64,000 bases of DNA, taken from contig CP157202.1 in the NCBI GenBank assembly GCA_039954875.1, positions 186,001 through 250,000 of the forward strand, read 5' to 3'. Positions 1 to 10,425 of this stretch are shown one piece after another. How positions within the stretch are numbered: position 1 is the first letter of the stretch; every line of letters begins with the position of its first letter. The position numbers and the translations under genes were made by a program. A model generated the notes under the pieces. That model was not told the DNA's origin. It searched no databases and saw only the letters and a list, made by a program, of their open reading frames with translations. This DNA comes from G039954875 sp039954875. GTDB taxonomy: Bacteria > Bacteroidota > Bacteroidia > Flavobacteriales > Blattabacteriaceae.

Positions 1-124
1 ATTATTTTTTGGGTCATGGGTTATTTGGGATAGTTTGGATCTTTGCAGTCCGGGCTAAGGTAAGATTTTTCTCTACTAGGTATTTATGATCTGCCTTGGA
101 CTTTTTGGGTGATCTGTCATGGGG

Positions 125-1375
125 TTATTTTGTGAGGGGGGACCTTTTGAAATTGACTTGTGTGATGTGAATGATGACTTTAACATTCTTTTCCATAGAT
201 TCGAGAGGAATGAATTCGTATGGTCCATGGAAGTTGTGTCCACCAGTAAAAAGATTGGGATAGGGTAAGTCTTTTTGAGATAATGCCGCCTCGTCGGTAC
301 CTCTTCGGATTGGTTTGGTCTGTGGTGGTACATCGGTACGTTGTATCGTTTCCTCGGCGATTTTGACAATGTGTGTATGATAGGCTCGATCTTCTCACGC
401 ATGTTTAGTACTTATCCTTCATTTTGATGGTGATCAATATTGCATCCAATCATCTGTTGATTTTTTCATTAATCTCTTGTAGTAATTGTTTTCTACGCTA
501 TAATTTTTGACGATGATTATCTCGAATGAGGTATTTAGGGTAAGCTTTTTCTACATATCCTTCGATGTGGATCAGATGAAAAAAACTTCTAATCTACTTA
601 TGTTTTAGAGGACCTCTTCCTTAGATAATCGGTTAGTAAATGTCCGAGCTGAGCTGTGTAGCATTGATTATCCAGTCTTTGGCGTAGCCTGGATGGATGC
701 TTTTTTCTTGGAAATGGATCTGGGCGTGGGCTGTATTGAAGTTTTCAAATTCTAATTCTCCTATCGGGCCACCGTCTATAGTGTAAGCCCATTCGGTGCC
801 AAATTTTTTGAGTTTAAAAAGTGTTGCTCCGTGACTTATTTTCTCATTAGGTGTGAAAAGCGATGTTGATCGGACCGTGAAGGATCTTGGGTTGGTTTTT
901 GAGTATATCGATAGCGGTGATGATCTCAAGCGATGTCTGCATTATCTGTCGGTATCTAGTAGTGTGCTACTGTCTGTGGTGATCAGCTTTTGGCCAGTGT
1001 ATAAGTTTTGATCTCTGGGAAATCTTGGGGACTTAGAAAAATATTTTTTTCGGCATTTATAAGTAGGTCTTTTCCATCGTAATTTTCTAATACCTGCGGT
1101 CGTATACCTTTCCCTATAAAATCTGGGTGAAGTATCGATATGGGTGATGAGTCCAATGGTAGGGACTTTTTATCCATATTGACCGGAAGGTGCCCTGTCA
1201 CGTAGGTATGTGCATAGATTTGGACATCTTGTGAACCAATCGATCGCAATTCTTTGGCTAGGAATTTAGCTAAGATGAATTGTTTTTCCCCGTTGGAAGT
1301 ATTTCCGGGTGAAGGATGACTCTGAGTTTCGATTTTTAAATAACGCAGGAATATGTTTAAAAGTTTGTGGTCCAT
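125..1375 (-). pseudogene. pepT: Peptidase T (tripeptide aminopeptidase), decayed
   Basis: PepT is a cytosolic zinc aminopeptidase that releases the N-terminal residue of tripeptides. The remnant spans the whole family length but is split over several frames. The N-terminus (983-1375) reads like PepT from MDHKLLNIFLRYLKIETQS onward. The central part (633-929) keeps EWAYTIDGGPIGELEFENFN and the HPGYAKD segment. The C-terminal motif PNLFTGGHNFHGPYEF is readable near 190-265, and the frame ends in a stop at 125-127 where the family ends. At least three frameshifts, and missing sequence between the pieces, rule out a working enzyme. Family assignment is firm because the pieces occur in order with diagnostic motifs; exact lesion positions are approximate. 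Confidence 0.9.
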
Positions 1376-1571
1376 CTCACCGTTTTTATGTGCTAAAACT
1401 GAGTAAAAACAGGAAGTTTTTTGTCATGATGACTGTTTATGTTTTGTATAGATAAAGCCTTGACTTATTTTGCTCGCTTTACATAGAGGAGAAGCCCTTT
1501 TGCTTGGGGCGCTATCGGTTTGTCTCGGGGTGTCCGGGTGATTCAAGCCACTCAAAACAGTTGATTATCTA

Positions 1572-2122
1572 TAAATTTTGCATCTAAAGAGATTTTTTTG
1601 AGATCTTGGTATAATGGCGATTTGCCGTCTTTAGTCAATCATTCCGACAATAGAAATACTGCTAAGTGTTTCATAGAGGCTTTCCCTTAGCCTTATACGG
1701 TTGAGGAGGCTATGAAATGGATTATCTTTTTGTTCTCGTCAGGTGTCGAGACGACAATTGACTATTGTGTATCTTACGTAAGCTATTGTAAACGTTGGGG
1801 TAAACATTCAGCAAGACATCTACCGTAGGACGGTCAGGTGAGATCGACTATTGGATAGGTGAATATTTTTTGGGGTAAAGACCTGATGACTCAGGTTTTG
1901 ATCCGATTTAATTGGATTTATTTTGATAGTTACGAGTTTAACCGTCTCTATGCTTGTGTGTGTACAAAAAACACCCCTTCGAGACGGGTGCTAGAAAAGT
2001 CTGGTTATCAGTTTCGGTGAACACTTGAGAGGGAAATGATTAAAAATAGTCAAGTACTTGATAACCTTGCTTTACGACAAGATTTGTTAGCAAATGATCA
2101 AAATTGTAAAATGTCCCCGTGA
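1572..2122 (+). pseudogene. GNAT-family N-acetyltransferase (RimJ/RimL type), decayed
   Basis: GNAT enzymes move an acetyl group from acetyl-CoA to an amine. Readable pieces in order are LRSWYNGDLPSLVNHSDNRN (1595-1655), FIEAFP-stop-PYTVEEAMKWI (1670-1725), an IDYWIGEYFWG-like segment with a frameshift (1838-1875), and FNRLYACVCTKNTPSRRVLE (1937-2000), which is the C-terminal part of RimJ-type acetyltransferases. Several stops and frameshifts interrupt it. The end overlaps the start of the following lyase remnant by about 30 bases, which suggests the two were once an operon. The substrate cannot be told. Confidence 0.8.
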
Positions 2123-2937
2123 AGTGATGAAAGATTAGAAAGACTTCATCCCAAAATTTATGAAAATCCATTATTATCAATGCCCTTTTGAAGGTTGGAT
2201 TTGATAAGATCGATTGTGTAAGTTTTGTTTCGTCTAAGTTGATCCCCCAGTTGCGTGATACTGGTGAGTTGCTTAAGGGGTTTGACCTGCGTGATACGAC
2301 TTCAAAACTCTTGGTAATTATAGGTAATTTTAGACGATCACAACAAGTTATGGATTTTAAGCAGGTAGATTTTTTGGGTTTTTCCTTTTTGATATTTGAG
2401 ATTTTCAATATAGAAATTTGAACAATAATGTCCAAGAATCTCTCGGGTTGATCAGTCTATTGAAAGCACTCACGACTGTGCAGGGCAAATAGTTGTCTGT
2501 CTATATTTCGATAGCTTTTGGCAATCCTTATGGAGATCCCTGGCATGTAGAGAAGATGCGTGCATGGATTGATGGGATCGTCGACTTAGATGTTGATCTC
2601 GGATCACTTTGTTCGATACGGTCGGTTTGACTCGTTTGGAAGACATTTCGTATTTGTTTACTTCGGTAGACTAGGATCATCCATTACTCGAGATCAGTAC
2701 CCATTTTTATACGCGTTATGTCGATTGCCGGGTCAATGTAGCAGCGGCTTATCAGGTTGGTTGCCGTCTTTTTGAAGAGGTGATTAGGGGTGAGAGTGGT
2801 TGTAGGTTTTACGATGGCCAAGGACGAATAAGTTGAAAACATACCTACCAAAAAAATCATCACCTTTGCTCAGGAATAAAAAGAAACGCTTGATTTTGAT
2901 CTCTATGCCTTTGAGAATATCTACAACTGTACAATAG
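2094..2937 (+). pseudogene. Hydroxymethylglutaryl-CoA lyase, decayed
   Basis: HMG-CoA lyase cleaves HMG-CoA to acetoacetate and acetyl-CoA, the last step of leucine breakdown. The remnant starts at an ATG (2094) with MIKIVKCPREVMK, continues in another frame with KVGFDKIDCVSFVSSKLIPQ, then FKQVDFLGFSF, later AFGNPYGDPWHVE (about 2515-2555), an SLCDTVGLT-like piece, and ends near the family C-terminus. Frameshifts near 2185, 2420 and after 2600 and several stops destroy it. The family call is firm, because glycine-rich and substrate-site segments appear in the right order over the expected 280-residue length. Confidence 0.85.
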
Positions 2938-2995
2938 GGGGGTCTAACATTGCTCGATAAACGATCTAAAAATTTATGATTGGTAATTTTTCGTT

Positions 2996-3003
2996 TAGTT
3001 TTG
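2996..3003 (+). promoter_or_regulatory. Bacteroidota -7 promoter core (TAGTTTTG) for the surA-like gene
   Basis: Matches TAnnTTTG, the -7 element used by the Bacteroidota primary sigma factor, 32 bases before the ATG at 3035. I see no good TTTG/TTG -33 element at the usual 19-21 base distance. Confidence 0.5.
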
Positions 3004-3034
3004 GAGATTGAAACGATAAAGAATCCTAAAATCG

Positions 3035-4378
3035 ATGAAAAAGAAAATGAGGATTTCCTTCTCACGGTTGTTCTTGCTGTGTACTTGGAGTCTTTTTGCT
3101 CAGCAAAAGATAGACGGTGTTGCTGCAGTGGTGGGCAATGAAATAATTTTAGAATCGGAAGTTAAAGAAAGCATGCTCAACAAGTCGATGAATGGGGTGT
3201 ACGCGGAAGATCGTTGCAAGGAGCTTGAAGAGATGTTGAATAATTACTTATTGCTCTATTATGCTAAAAGGGATACGGCCATCATTCAAAGTATAACGGA
3301 TGCACAAGTACAGTTGATGGTAGATGAGATTTTAGATGATTTCACTCAACAAGTCGGTAGCCAAGAGGCGCTCTTGAAACAATATGGACGCAGCACGATG
3401 GGGGAGATTCGTGAAGAGATTACCGAAACACTCAAAAATAGAGAATATACTAGGCAATACTATCAAATACTCACTAGAGATATAGATGCTAGTCCACAAG
3501 AGGTCAATACCTATTACGAGAAAAATAAGACCCAATTGCCCATCGTATCCAAAGAAGTTGAGTTGGCTCGTATCGTCTTTTTTCCTAAGTTGACTGAGAC
3601 ACATCGCAAACAGTTCATCGAGGAGCTGAGTGCGATGAAAAAAAATATTCAAAACGGTCTAAGCTTTGCCACTAAGGCCATCGCCTATTCGGAAGACTCT
3701 GGTTCGGCTATTAATGGAGGCTTAATAAAAGGTGTCAAGCGTGGACAGATGGCCAAAGCATTCGAAGGAATAGCTTTTGCCCTAGAAGAAGGTCAGATCT
3801 CCGAGCCTTTTGAGACCGAATTTGGATTCCATATCGTGCAACTCGACAAACGACGAGGACAAGAACTTGACCTGAGGCATATTTTGCTCAAACCCAAGTA
3901 CAACGAAGAGGAGCTTACCCTGGCAAAAGCTTTAGCTGATTCGGTCATGAATCTTATAACTAGTGGGAAATTGAGCTTTGAGCAAGCGGCCAAAAAGTAT
4001 TCCGAAGACAAAAACACCAGATTCAATGGTGGTCTGATGGTCAATCCTATGACTGGATATACATGTTTTGAGCAGGATAAATTGCCGGTGAAACTGACCG
4101 TAGCCTTGGTTGGCGTCAAAGATGGTCAACTCAGCGAACCCTACGAAGAAGAGATCAAAGAAGAGAAAGCTTATGTACTTGTAAAACTCTTGCGAACGAT
4201 CCCGCCCCATCGGTTATCTTTTACTAATGACTATCAACGTTTGAAACGTTTTACGGAAGTCTACAAAGCTTCGGAAAAATTGAAGAATTGGATTAGTCCC
4301 CATATCTCAGAGGTCTTTGTCAAGATCGGTCAGGATTATCAAAATTGTTCCTTTGAAAACAATTGGATGAGAAAGTGA
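3035..4378 (+). CDS. surA: SurA-like periplasmic peptidyl-prolyl isomerase / chaperone
   Basis: Periplasmic chaperone that helps outer-membrane proteins fold and carries parvulin-type prolyl isomerase domains. The 447 residues comprise a signal peptide (about 1-22, ending LFAQ), a SurA N-terminal domain (about 25-165, with KIDGVAAVVGNEIIL near its start), and two rotamase repeats (about 176-272, with GFHIVQLDKR at its end, and about 279-388, beginning LRHILLKP). The length is typical for Bacteroidota homologues. The ATG lies about 30 bases after a TAnnTTTG promoter core. It is intact between dead neighbours, consistent with a continuing need for outer-membrane assembly along with lptD in this window. 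Confidence 0.9.
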   Translation: MKKKMRISFSRLFLLCTWSLFAQQKIDGVAAVVGNEIILESEVKESMLNKSMNGVYAEDRCKELEEMLNNYLLLYYAKRDTAIIQSITDAQVQLMVDEILDDFTQQVGSQEALLKQYGRSTMGEIREEITETLKNREYTRQYYQILTRDIDASPQEVNTYYEKNKTQLPIVSKEVELARIVFFPKLTETHRKQFIEELSAMKKNIQNGLSFATKAIAYSEDSGSAINGGLIKGVKRGQMAKAFEGIAFALEEGQISEPFETEFGFHIVQLDKRRGQELDLRHILLKPKYNEEELTLAKALADSVMNLITSGKLSFEQAAKKYSEDKNTRFNGGLMVNPMTGYTCFEQDKLPVKLTVALVGVKDGQLSEPYEEEIKEEKAYVLVKLLRTIPPHRLSFTNDYQRLKRFTEVYKASEKLKNWISPHISEVFVKIGQDYQNCSFENNWMRK

Positions 4379-4387
4379 TATAGGGGA

Positions 4388-5721
4388 GTGGTCGTTTTGG
4401 ACACTTCAGTGATTATTTTCTATCACAATTGTAGCATGAATTTTGATAAATATGATTTAGCTGCCTCTATCATGGTTTTAGAAGAGCTCGATCTTTGTTA
4501 AAAAGATAATGATATCAAAAACTTTGAGGCTATGGAATTTATCTGCTTTTTGAACAAGTATTCGCAAGATCATGCCTTCTGCAATTGGATCCCTCTACCG
4601 AGGGAAAATAAAGGGCCGTTTTAAGATCATAATGTCTTCGCCTAGTGCCTCCAAAAGAAGCCTAAGAAGTCTTTATGCTGTTCAGATGGATGGGTAACAA
4701 AATGTTGAATGTTGCTATGAGTATATAAATAAGAGGAAAAAGAACGATAAATGATCATAGTTGGTAAAGATGTCAATCTGTGCTTGGAAAGCCAAGAACT
4801 TGAATTTAAAAGCCGAATATTTTGAGACAAGTAAGGTCAAAAACCTTGAATATTTTCCTATAGGCATTGCCAAGGTTCCCTTCTTCCCTAAGGAATTCAT
4901 CGACACAGACTTCACCAAGAGGGTAACCTGACTTGCTTAGGCATGTCCTGAAACTTTGAAATTCTTCCTCAATCGGTGTTAGATATTGCAGAATGGTGCT
5001 ACCTCGGCTTTAGTCTATTAGAAATATTTTCCTAAAAAAAAATATTTAAAATATATAAAAATAAAATCGTTTTAGGATAAAATCCATAAATACCCATCAG
5101 GCTTTTGCTTTGCACACCCTTTTGAAACCTGAGATTAAGTTAGTACTTATCTATGGTGTGGCCACACGGGTAAGAAGCTTTTTGGCTCTATCTGGTGCTT
5201 TTGGTACAGCGCGACGCTATTTCACACAGATCTACCTAGTGCGCGGCCCCATCATACTATTGGGCAATAGGGATATAGGCTATTTGTCTGGCGACATCAA
5301 ATCGAAGATCGATCCCTATATGCAATTTTTGTGTGACAATTTAAAATTCATTTAGGACTAATACATTGAGCAAGATAAAGAATTCAAGCAGATTAGTCAG
5401 ATACTCGAATCCTAAAAACTCCTGATCACCACGTTGGCTCACATCCGTGGGGAGCCTCTCGGATATCATCTTCATCGCAAATGAGGCTCAAAACCTCATC
5501 CCGAACGAGGTCAAGACGATTATTAACCGAGCTAGCGAACGCTCTAAATTCATCTTCACTTGAGACATTCAGTAGATCGATACCCCTCTGGATGCATAGA
5601 GCAATAGGCTTTTCTATACCGCAGATCGTTTGCAGGTTCAATGAGACTTCCCCCATGTGCGCAGTTGTGGTCAAAATTGGAGCGTTTAGTCTTCGCCAAT
5701 TTAGCCAATCTACTGCTTTAA
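4388..5721 (+). pseudogene. PhoH-family ATPase with N-terminal PIN domain, decayed
   Basis: PhoH-like proteins combine a PIN ribonuclease domain with a P-loop ATPase. The remnant starts with VVLDTSVIIFYHN just after surA, then MVLEELDLC-stop-KDND. The linker keeps KAKNLNLKAEYFETSKVKNL (about 4790-4850). The ATPase part is a 5110-5355 open stretch whose Walker A region is eroded (GVATRVRS in place of GVAGTGKT) but which keeps RDIGYLSGDIKSKIDPYMQ. Then LITTLAHIRG, EAQNLIPNEVKTIINR and a C-terminal KLERLVFANLANLLL followed by stop at 5719-5721 can be read. At least five frameshifts or stops occur along it. Confidence 0.88.
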
Positions 5722-5850
5722 CGCGTCTTTTCGGCGAGCCATCCACAATCAAGTTGCTACGGCAATTACCATGTGATGTATAAAAATCTCTAACCGTGGA
5801 GTAGAGAGAGCAGTAGTACCAAGCATAAGCTAAAATCTGCGTTGTATTTT

Positions 5851-6330
5851 CTAAATTTCCTTACACTTAATTAGTAAGGCAAAGGCTATCGAGCTGCAGA
5901 GAACTAAAAATTTTGGGCTGAGATTCCGTTTAGGTGCTCGAAGATAATAACCGTCTGTCAGAGCGATTGAAGGCAGATCTAGTAAGGCCGTAGCTAGGAA
6001 GATGAAGGTATCCATCGGCATAGGCCTTTTTACCCCAAAGCATGCCGACAAGGTGTGCCACTTTACCTGCATTGGGATACCTGTCTCCTCATCACAGGAT
6101 GAGGACCAAGATAGGGTAGAAGGGGAGTACTGCGGTGACCAATTACATCATCAAGCCCCCCTTCACACCCCCATGTTAAATTGCTAAACCTGGAAGTATA
6201 AACAAGCTTACTCCCAATAGGATATTGATTATCAAGGTTGTACTTTGGATCAGGTTTAAGAATTTTTTGAGTATCGGCATAATAGATGTGATAAGGTTTG
6301 GAAAGATATAAGGCAGATAGCACCTTCTTT
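5851..6330 (-). pseudogene. Unidentified membrane-protein remnant
   Basis: Minus-strand frames here keep hydrophobic stretches, for example LTLIINILLGVSLFILPGLAI (in two pieces) around 6180-6240 and LVLCSSIAFALLI near 5880, with a motif-like GKKAYADGYLHLP between them. The pieces switch frames twice, as in a decayed integral membrane protein of about 150 residues. I do not recognise the family, and chance open frames remain possible. Confidence 0.3.
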
Positions 6331-6339
6331 CTGAGCTAT

Positions 6340-7300
6340 TGAACCACGATAAGTTTCTCTTGGTAAGAGAATAATGTCTCTTGGATCACAAAGCATTTTA
6401 TTTTCTTCCCTAAATAATTTTATAAAATATTTTTATAGTATTAAGGTTTAGTCCGTGTTATGTTTGTAAATATCATGCTTTTTATATAGAAGGTTATTTT
6501 AAATTTATCTTGATCCTTGATTAAGAAAGAGATTTGAATATTATCGTATTTAAATCCTAGGGTTTAATATAATATTTTATAAATATTTATTCTTTTGTGG
6601 TTTTATATTTAATATTTTGAATAGATATAAAAAGCTTTCTACCTTATTATCTTTTAAGAAATATTGTTTGTACTCTCTCTCGTGGGTGAAATGTAAGTAT
6701 CAAGCTACCGAACCTTTTGCTTTGTCTCCGGACATCGATGGTATGTTACAAACTACGAATATTGGTTCTCCTTGAAAACAAAATCCCCAATTTGTATGAT
6801 CTATTTTTCTAGGTATATTCTTATGCTATTTATAGGGATCTATCTTAGACAAATCATTCAGCATATTCCAAAATATCTTATGGTATTATTTTATAATTAG
6901 GATTTTATTTGATTTGAAAAATATTATTAGAGAAATCATTTTTCTAAAAATTTTAGCATTAGGAAGATGGTCTTTTAGTAAGTTAGCTAAAGTAATTATT
7001 TGAATTCCTTCTAAGAAACTATAGTATAAGCGGCTTAAATTAAACCTTAAAGATACCATAAATATAACGAAACCATTTTAATTTACTCTTAAATATTGAT
7101 TTAAATTCATTAAAAAGAATACTTTGTCAACTTTTTTCTTTGAAGTGTTTATTAATTTGTTTATGACTAAGTGTAAATGTATATTTTGCATAGAGTATGT
7201 TTTTTAAGTACTGATCAAGTGTTGTTATTTTTTTTTTGAAAAATATTACCTTGGATAGAAAAATTTTGTTCAGAGCTGTTTCGGCACTTCTATAGGCTCG
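6340..7300. other. AT-rich stretch without a recognisable gene
   Basis: About 960 bases of markedly AT-rich sequence between the ruined region and secDF. Frames are short and broken; a fragment around 6690-6770 looks faintly protein-like but matches nothing I know. It probably represents fully eroded genes. Confidence 0.5.
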
Positions 7301-7307
7301 AAGGTTT

Positions 7308-7315
7308 ATATTTGT
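7308..7315 (+). promoter_or_regulatory. Bacteroidota -7 promoter core (TATATTTG) for secDF
   Basis: TATATTTG fits TAnnTTTG and lies 30 bases before the ATG at 7345. It overlaps the more upstream in-frame TTG at 7312, so that TTG cannot be the start if this promoter is used. Confidence 0.5.
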
Positions 7316-7344
7316 TCATTTATTCATATAAAGTTCCATTAGAA

Positions 7345-10300
7345 ATGCGAGGAAGAGGCTTTGTTGCATTTGTATCGGTCACATTATCAATAATTTGCCT
7401 GTATTACTTAAGTTTTACCTATTACGTTTATAAGGTGGAGTGGGATGCAGCTGTTTATGCCCAAGGAGATTTTCAGAAAGAGCAACAATATTTGGATTCT
7501 GTATCTAAGGATACAACCCAATTTTTATTCTTGAATTACAATTACCTCGATGCTAAAGACCGTGCTCTGAGCTTGGGTTTGGATCTCAAAGGGGGTATCA
7601 ATGTTATTTTGCAAGTCTCCGAGCGGGATTTGTTGTCCAACCTGGCCGATGGTTCTAGGGATCTAGTTTTTTTAGCTGCTTTGGCATCGGCTGATCAAAA
7701 GCAGCAGGCTACCGGTACGGCGGATTACCTCTCCCTCTTCTTCCAAGCTTTCCAAGAGCAGAAACAGGTCTATAAATCTAATGTTCAATTGACTTCTCCT
7801 GATATCTTTGGGGGAAAATTTTTGATCGATCAGATCAGTTACAACAGTTCGGACCAAGAAGTCGAAAAGGTCATCCGGCAAAAGGTTGAAACCTTTATCT
7901 CTACGGCTTATGATGTGATCCGTTCGCGTATCGACCGTTTTGGTGTCTCCCAACCCAACATTCAACGTATCGAGCGCTCGGGACGTATTTTAGTAGAGCT
8001 CCCTGGTGTGAAGAATGTCGAACGTGTAAAGAAGTTATTGCAAAGCACTGCTCAGCTTCAGTTTTGGGAGGTTTACGATCCTAAGGTGGTTTTACTATAT
8101 TTTCAGACTTTAGACAAGTTGTCCGTTGGGGTTTCTGCTCAAGGCAATAAGACTTCCGGGAAGGCGGATGCTACTGAGACGGAGGGGGCGATTGAAAAAT
8201 CTGGTGTGGAAGCCCTTTTGGAAAAGAAAAAGATTTCGAAAAAAAATTCAGCTGAGGTATCGGCTACTTCGCCACGTTCTTTATTGGCTTTGTTGCACCT
8301 CTCGAACAGGCGCCATGAAAATACGGTGGGTTGGGTCGACGTGCGAGACACAGCTCGAGTTGATCGGATTTTGAATGACCCCAGAGCTCAGGAATTATTG
8401 CCGTCCCACTTGCGTACGATTAAATTCTTGTGGGCTATTAAGCCGTATGAGTCAAAGAATAATTTTTTAGAATTGTATGCCATCCGTACCGATCCCGAGG
8501 GTAAACCTGCCTTGAGTGGTGATGTCATCATCAGTGCCCATAAGTCTTTTGGGCAGTTTAACCAGGTGGTTGTCAACATGCAGATGAATGTCGAGGGTTC
8601 TCGTATTTGGAAACGTGTCACGGAGAAAAACATTGGTAAGAGTATTGCCGTCGTCTTGGACGACTTGGTCTGTACGGCACCCAGCGTCAATACGGTAATC
8701 CCCAATGGGCGCTCGGAGATCTCAGGAAATTTCACCGTACAAGAGGCCGATGATCTAGTCAATATCTTGAATGCTGGTAAATTGCCTACTTCGGCTCGGA
8801 TTATCCAAGCTGAGATCGTGGGGCCTTCACTTGGGCAGGAGGCTATCCGAAGTGGGTTGATTTCTTCTTTAATCGCTTTGGGATTCGTATTCGTATGGAT
8901 GATTTTTTACTATATGATGGCTGGGGTTTATGCAAATTTTGCACTGGTCTTCAACCTGCTTTTCATCTTTGGTATTTTGATTTCCTTTGGCGCTGTACTG
9001 ACCTTGCCCGGTATTGCCGGTATAGTGCTGACTTTGGCGATGGCCGTCGATGCAAACATTTTGCTTTACGAACGTGTCAAGGAGGAGCTATATAAGGGTA
9101 AAGTATTACGTCGGGCTATCGATGAGAGTTATAGTTTTAAGGGGGCTTTACCCTCGATCGTCGATGGACAGTTGACTACGTTTCTGACAGGTATCATTTT
9201 GTTTATCTTTGGAAAAGGTCCGATCCAGGGCTTTGCTACGACTTTGATCATTGGGATTTTTACCTCTATTTTCTCAGCCATATGGTTGGCCCGTTGGTTT
9301 ATCGAGTGGCATTTTGAGCAGTGTAAGGGGCTTTCTTTTTTCAGCCGTATTACTGAATATTTTTTGAAAAATTTTCGTTGGAATTTTTTGTCTCGACGTA
9401 AGTATGCTTACATCTTTTCACTTATCTTGATGGTCGTTAGTTTGATCTCTTTATTCACCCGTGGGTTGAATCTCGGTGTGGATTTCGTCGGTGGGCGTAC
9501 TTATGTCGTACATTTCGATCGCTCGGTGACTCCAGAGAAAATCGCGACGGATTTGGCTCCAATTTTCATTGAGAATGGTGTTTCTTCTCCGCCGGAGGTC
9601 AAGACCTTTGGCGGGGTCGATCAGGTGAAGATCACTACCAAATACAAAGTCGATCAGGACGGTTCCCAAGTAGATGAGGAAGTGGTAAAAAAGCTCTATA
9701 TGGGCTTGAAGTTGTATTTACCTGCAGGCGTGAGTCTTGAGCAATTTAAAAATGTACAAGATGGGCGTACTGTTGGTGTCTTGTCTTCGGTTAAAGTAGG
9801 TCCCACAGTGGCCAAGGATATAACTAAGGGAGCCTTTTGGGCAATCCTGTTCTCGCTGCTAGGTATTTTTATCTACATCTTGATCCGATTCAGAAGGTGG
9901 CAATTCAGTCTCGGAGCGGTTATCTCCTTACTGCATGATTCGATCGTAGTTTTGGGTGTTTTCTCGCTTTGTTATGGTTTGTTACCGTTTTCCTTGGAGA
10001 TCGATCAGGCTTTTATTGCAGCTATTTTGACGGTGATTGGCTACTCTATCAACGATACGGTGATCGTCTATGACCGTATCCGCGAGTATGTCTACGAAAA
10101 TCCTCAAAGACCCTTTCGTCAAGTAGTTAATCAAGCGATCAGTAGTACTTTGAGCCGTACGGTTAACACTTCGTTGATCACGATCTTTGTAGTCTTCGTA
10201 ATTTTCCTCTTCGGTGGGGAGACTATTCGTGGTTTTATGTTTGCCTTGTTGGTGGGTATCGGCTTTGGTATCTATTCTTCGGTCTTCGTTGCTACTGCGT

Positions 10301-10365
10301 TGATGTATGATTTTGTCAAAAAGATCCTCAAAAAGACCGGTAAGGATCATCTGGAAAAATATTGA
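7345..10365 (+). CDS. secDF: SecDF fused protein-export membrane protein
   Basis: SecD and SecF use the proton gradient to help SecYEG release exported proteins; here they are one polypeptide of 1006 residues, as is common in Bacteroidota. The SecD half has an N-terminal membrane anchor, the motif LGLDLKGGINVILQV, a large periplasmic P1 region including VIRSRIDRFGVSQPNIQRI, and the membrane block with AMAVDANILLYERVKEE. The SecF half begins about residue 690, with LNLGVDFVGGRTYVV and later VIGYSINDTVIVYDRIRE. I chose the ATG at 7345 (MRGRGFVAF) over the upstream TTG at 7312, because the promoter core covers the latter and family members start like the former. It is followed by tatA. Confidence 0.95.
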   Translation: MRGRGFVAFVSVTLSIICLYYLSFTYYVYKVEWDAAVYAQGDFQKEQQYLDSVSKDTTQFLFLNYNYLDAKDRALSLGLDLKGGINVILQVSERDLLSNLADGSRDLVFLAALASADQKQQATGTADYLSLFFQAFQEQKQVYKSNVQLTSPDIFGGKFLIDQISYNSSDQEVEKVIRQKVETFISTAYDVIRSRIDRFGVSQPNIQRIERSGRILVELPGVKNVERVKKLLQSTAQLQFWEVYDPKVVLLYFQTLDKLSVGVSAQGNKTSGKADATETEGAIEKSGVEALLEKKKISKKNSAEVSATSPRSLLALLHLSNRRHENTVGWVDVRDTARVDRILNDPRAQELLPSHLRTIKFLWAIKPYESKNNFLELYAIRTDPEGKPALSGDVIISAHKSFGQFNQVVVNMQMNVEGSRIWKRVTEKNIGKSIAVVLDDLVCTAPSVNTVIPNGRSEISGNFTVQEADDLVNILNAGKLPTSARIIQAEIVGPSLGQEAIRSGLISSLIALGFVFVWMIFYYMMAGVYANFALVFNLLFIFGILISFGAVLTLPGIAGIVLTLAMAVDANILLYERVKEELYKGKVLRRAIDESYSFKGALPSIVDGQLTTFLTGIILFIFGKGPIQGFATTLIIGIFTSIFSAIWLARWFIEWHFEQCKGLSFFSRITEYFLKNFRWNFLSRRKYAYIFSLILMVVSLISLFTRGLNLGVDFVGGRTYVVHFDRSVTPEKIATDLAPIFIENGVSSPPEVKTFGGVDQVKITTKYKVDQDGSQVDEEVVKKLYMGLKLYLPAGVSLEQFKNVQDGRTVGVLSSVKVGPTVAKDITKGAFWAILFSLLGIFIYILIRFRRWQFSLGAVISLLHDSIVVLGVFSLCYGLLPFSLEIDQAFIAAILTVIGYSINDTVIVYDRIREYVYENPQRPFRQVVNQAISSTLSRTVNTSLITIFVVFVIFLFGGETIRGFMFALLVGIGFGIYSSVFVATALMYDFVKKILKKTGKDHLEKY

Positions 10366-10396
10366 GGGATTCCAGGTCCTTTTTATTGGAATAGTT

Positions 10397-10404
10397 TAAT
10401 TTTG
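10397..10404 (+). promoter_or_regulatory. Bacteroidota -7 promoter core (TAATTTTG) for tatA
   Basis: TAnnTTTG match 22 bases before the ATG at 10426. It covers the upstream in-frame TTG (10402), arguing for the ATG as the start. Confidence 0.45.
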
Positions 10405-10425
10405 GCGAGGAAAACTCATAAGGAT

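Noticed and set aside
2040..2435. 131-residue minus-strand open frame
   Set aside because: It is antisense to the HMG-CoA lyase remnant, whose plus-strand pieces match a known family.
5426..5752. 108-residue minus-strand open frame
   Set aside because: Antisense to the last third of the phoH remnant; no family pattern of its own.
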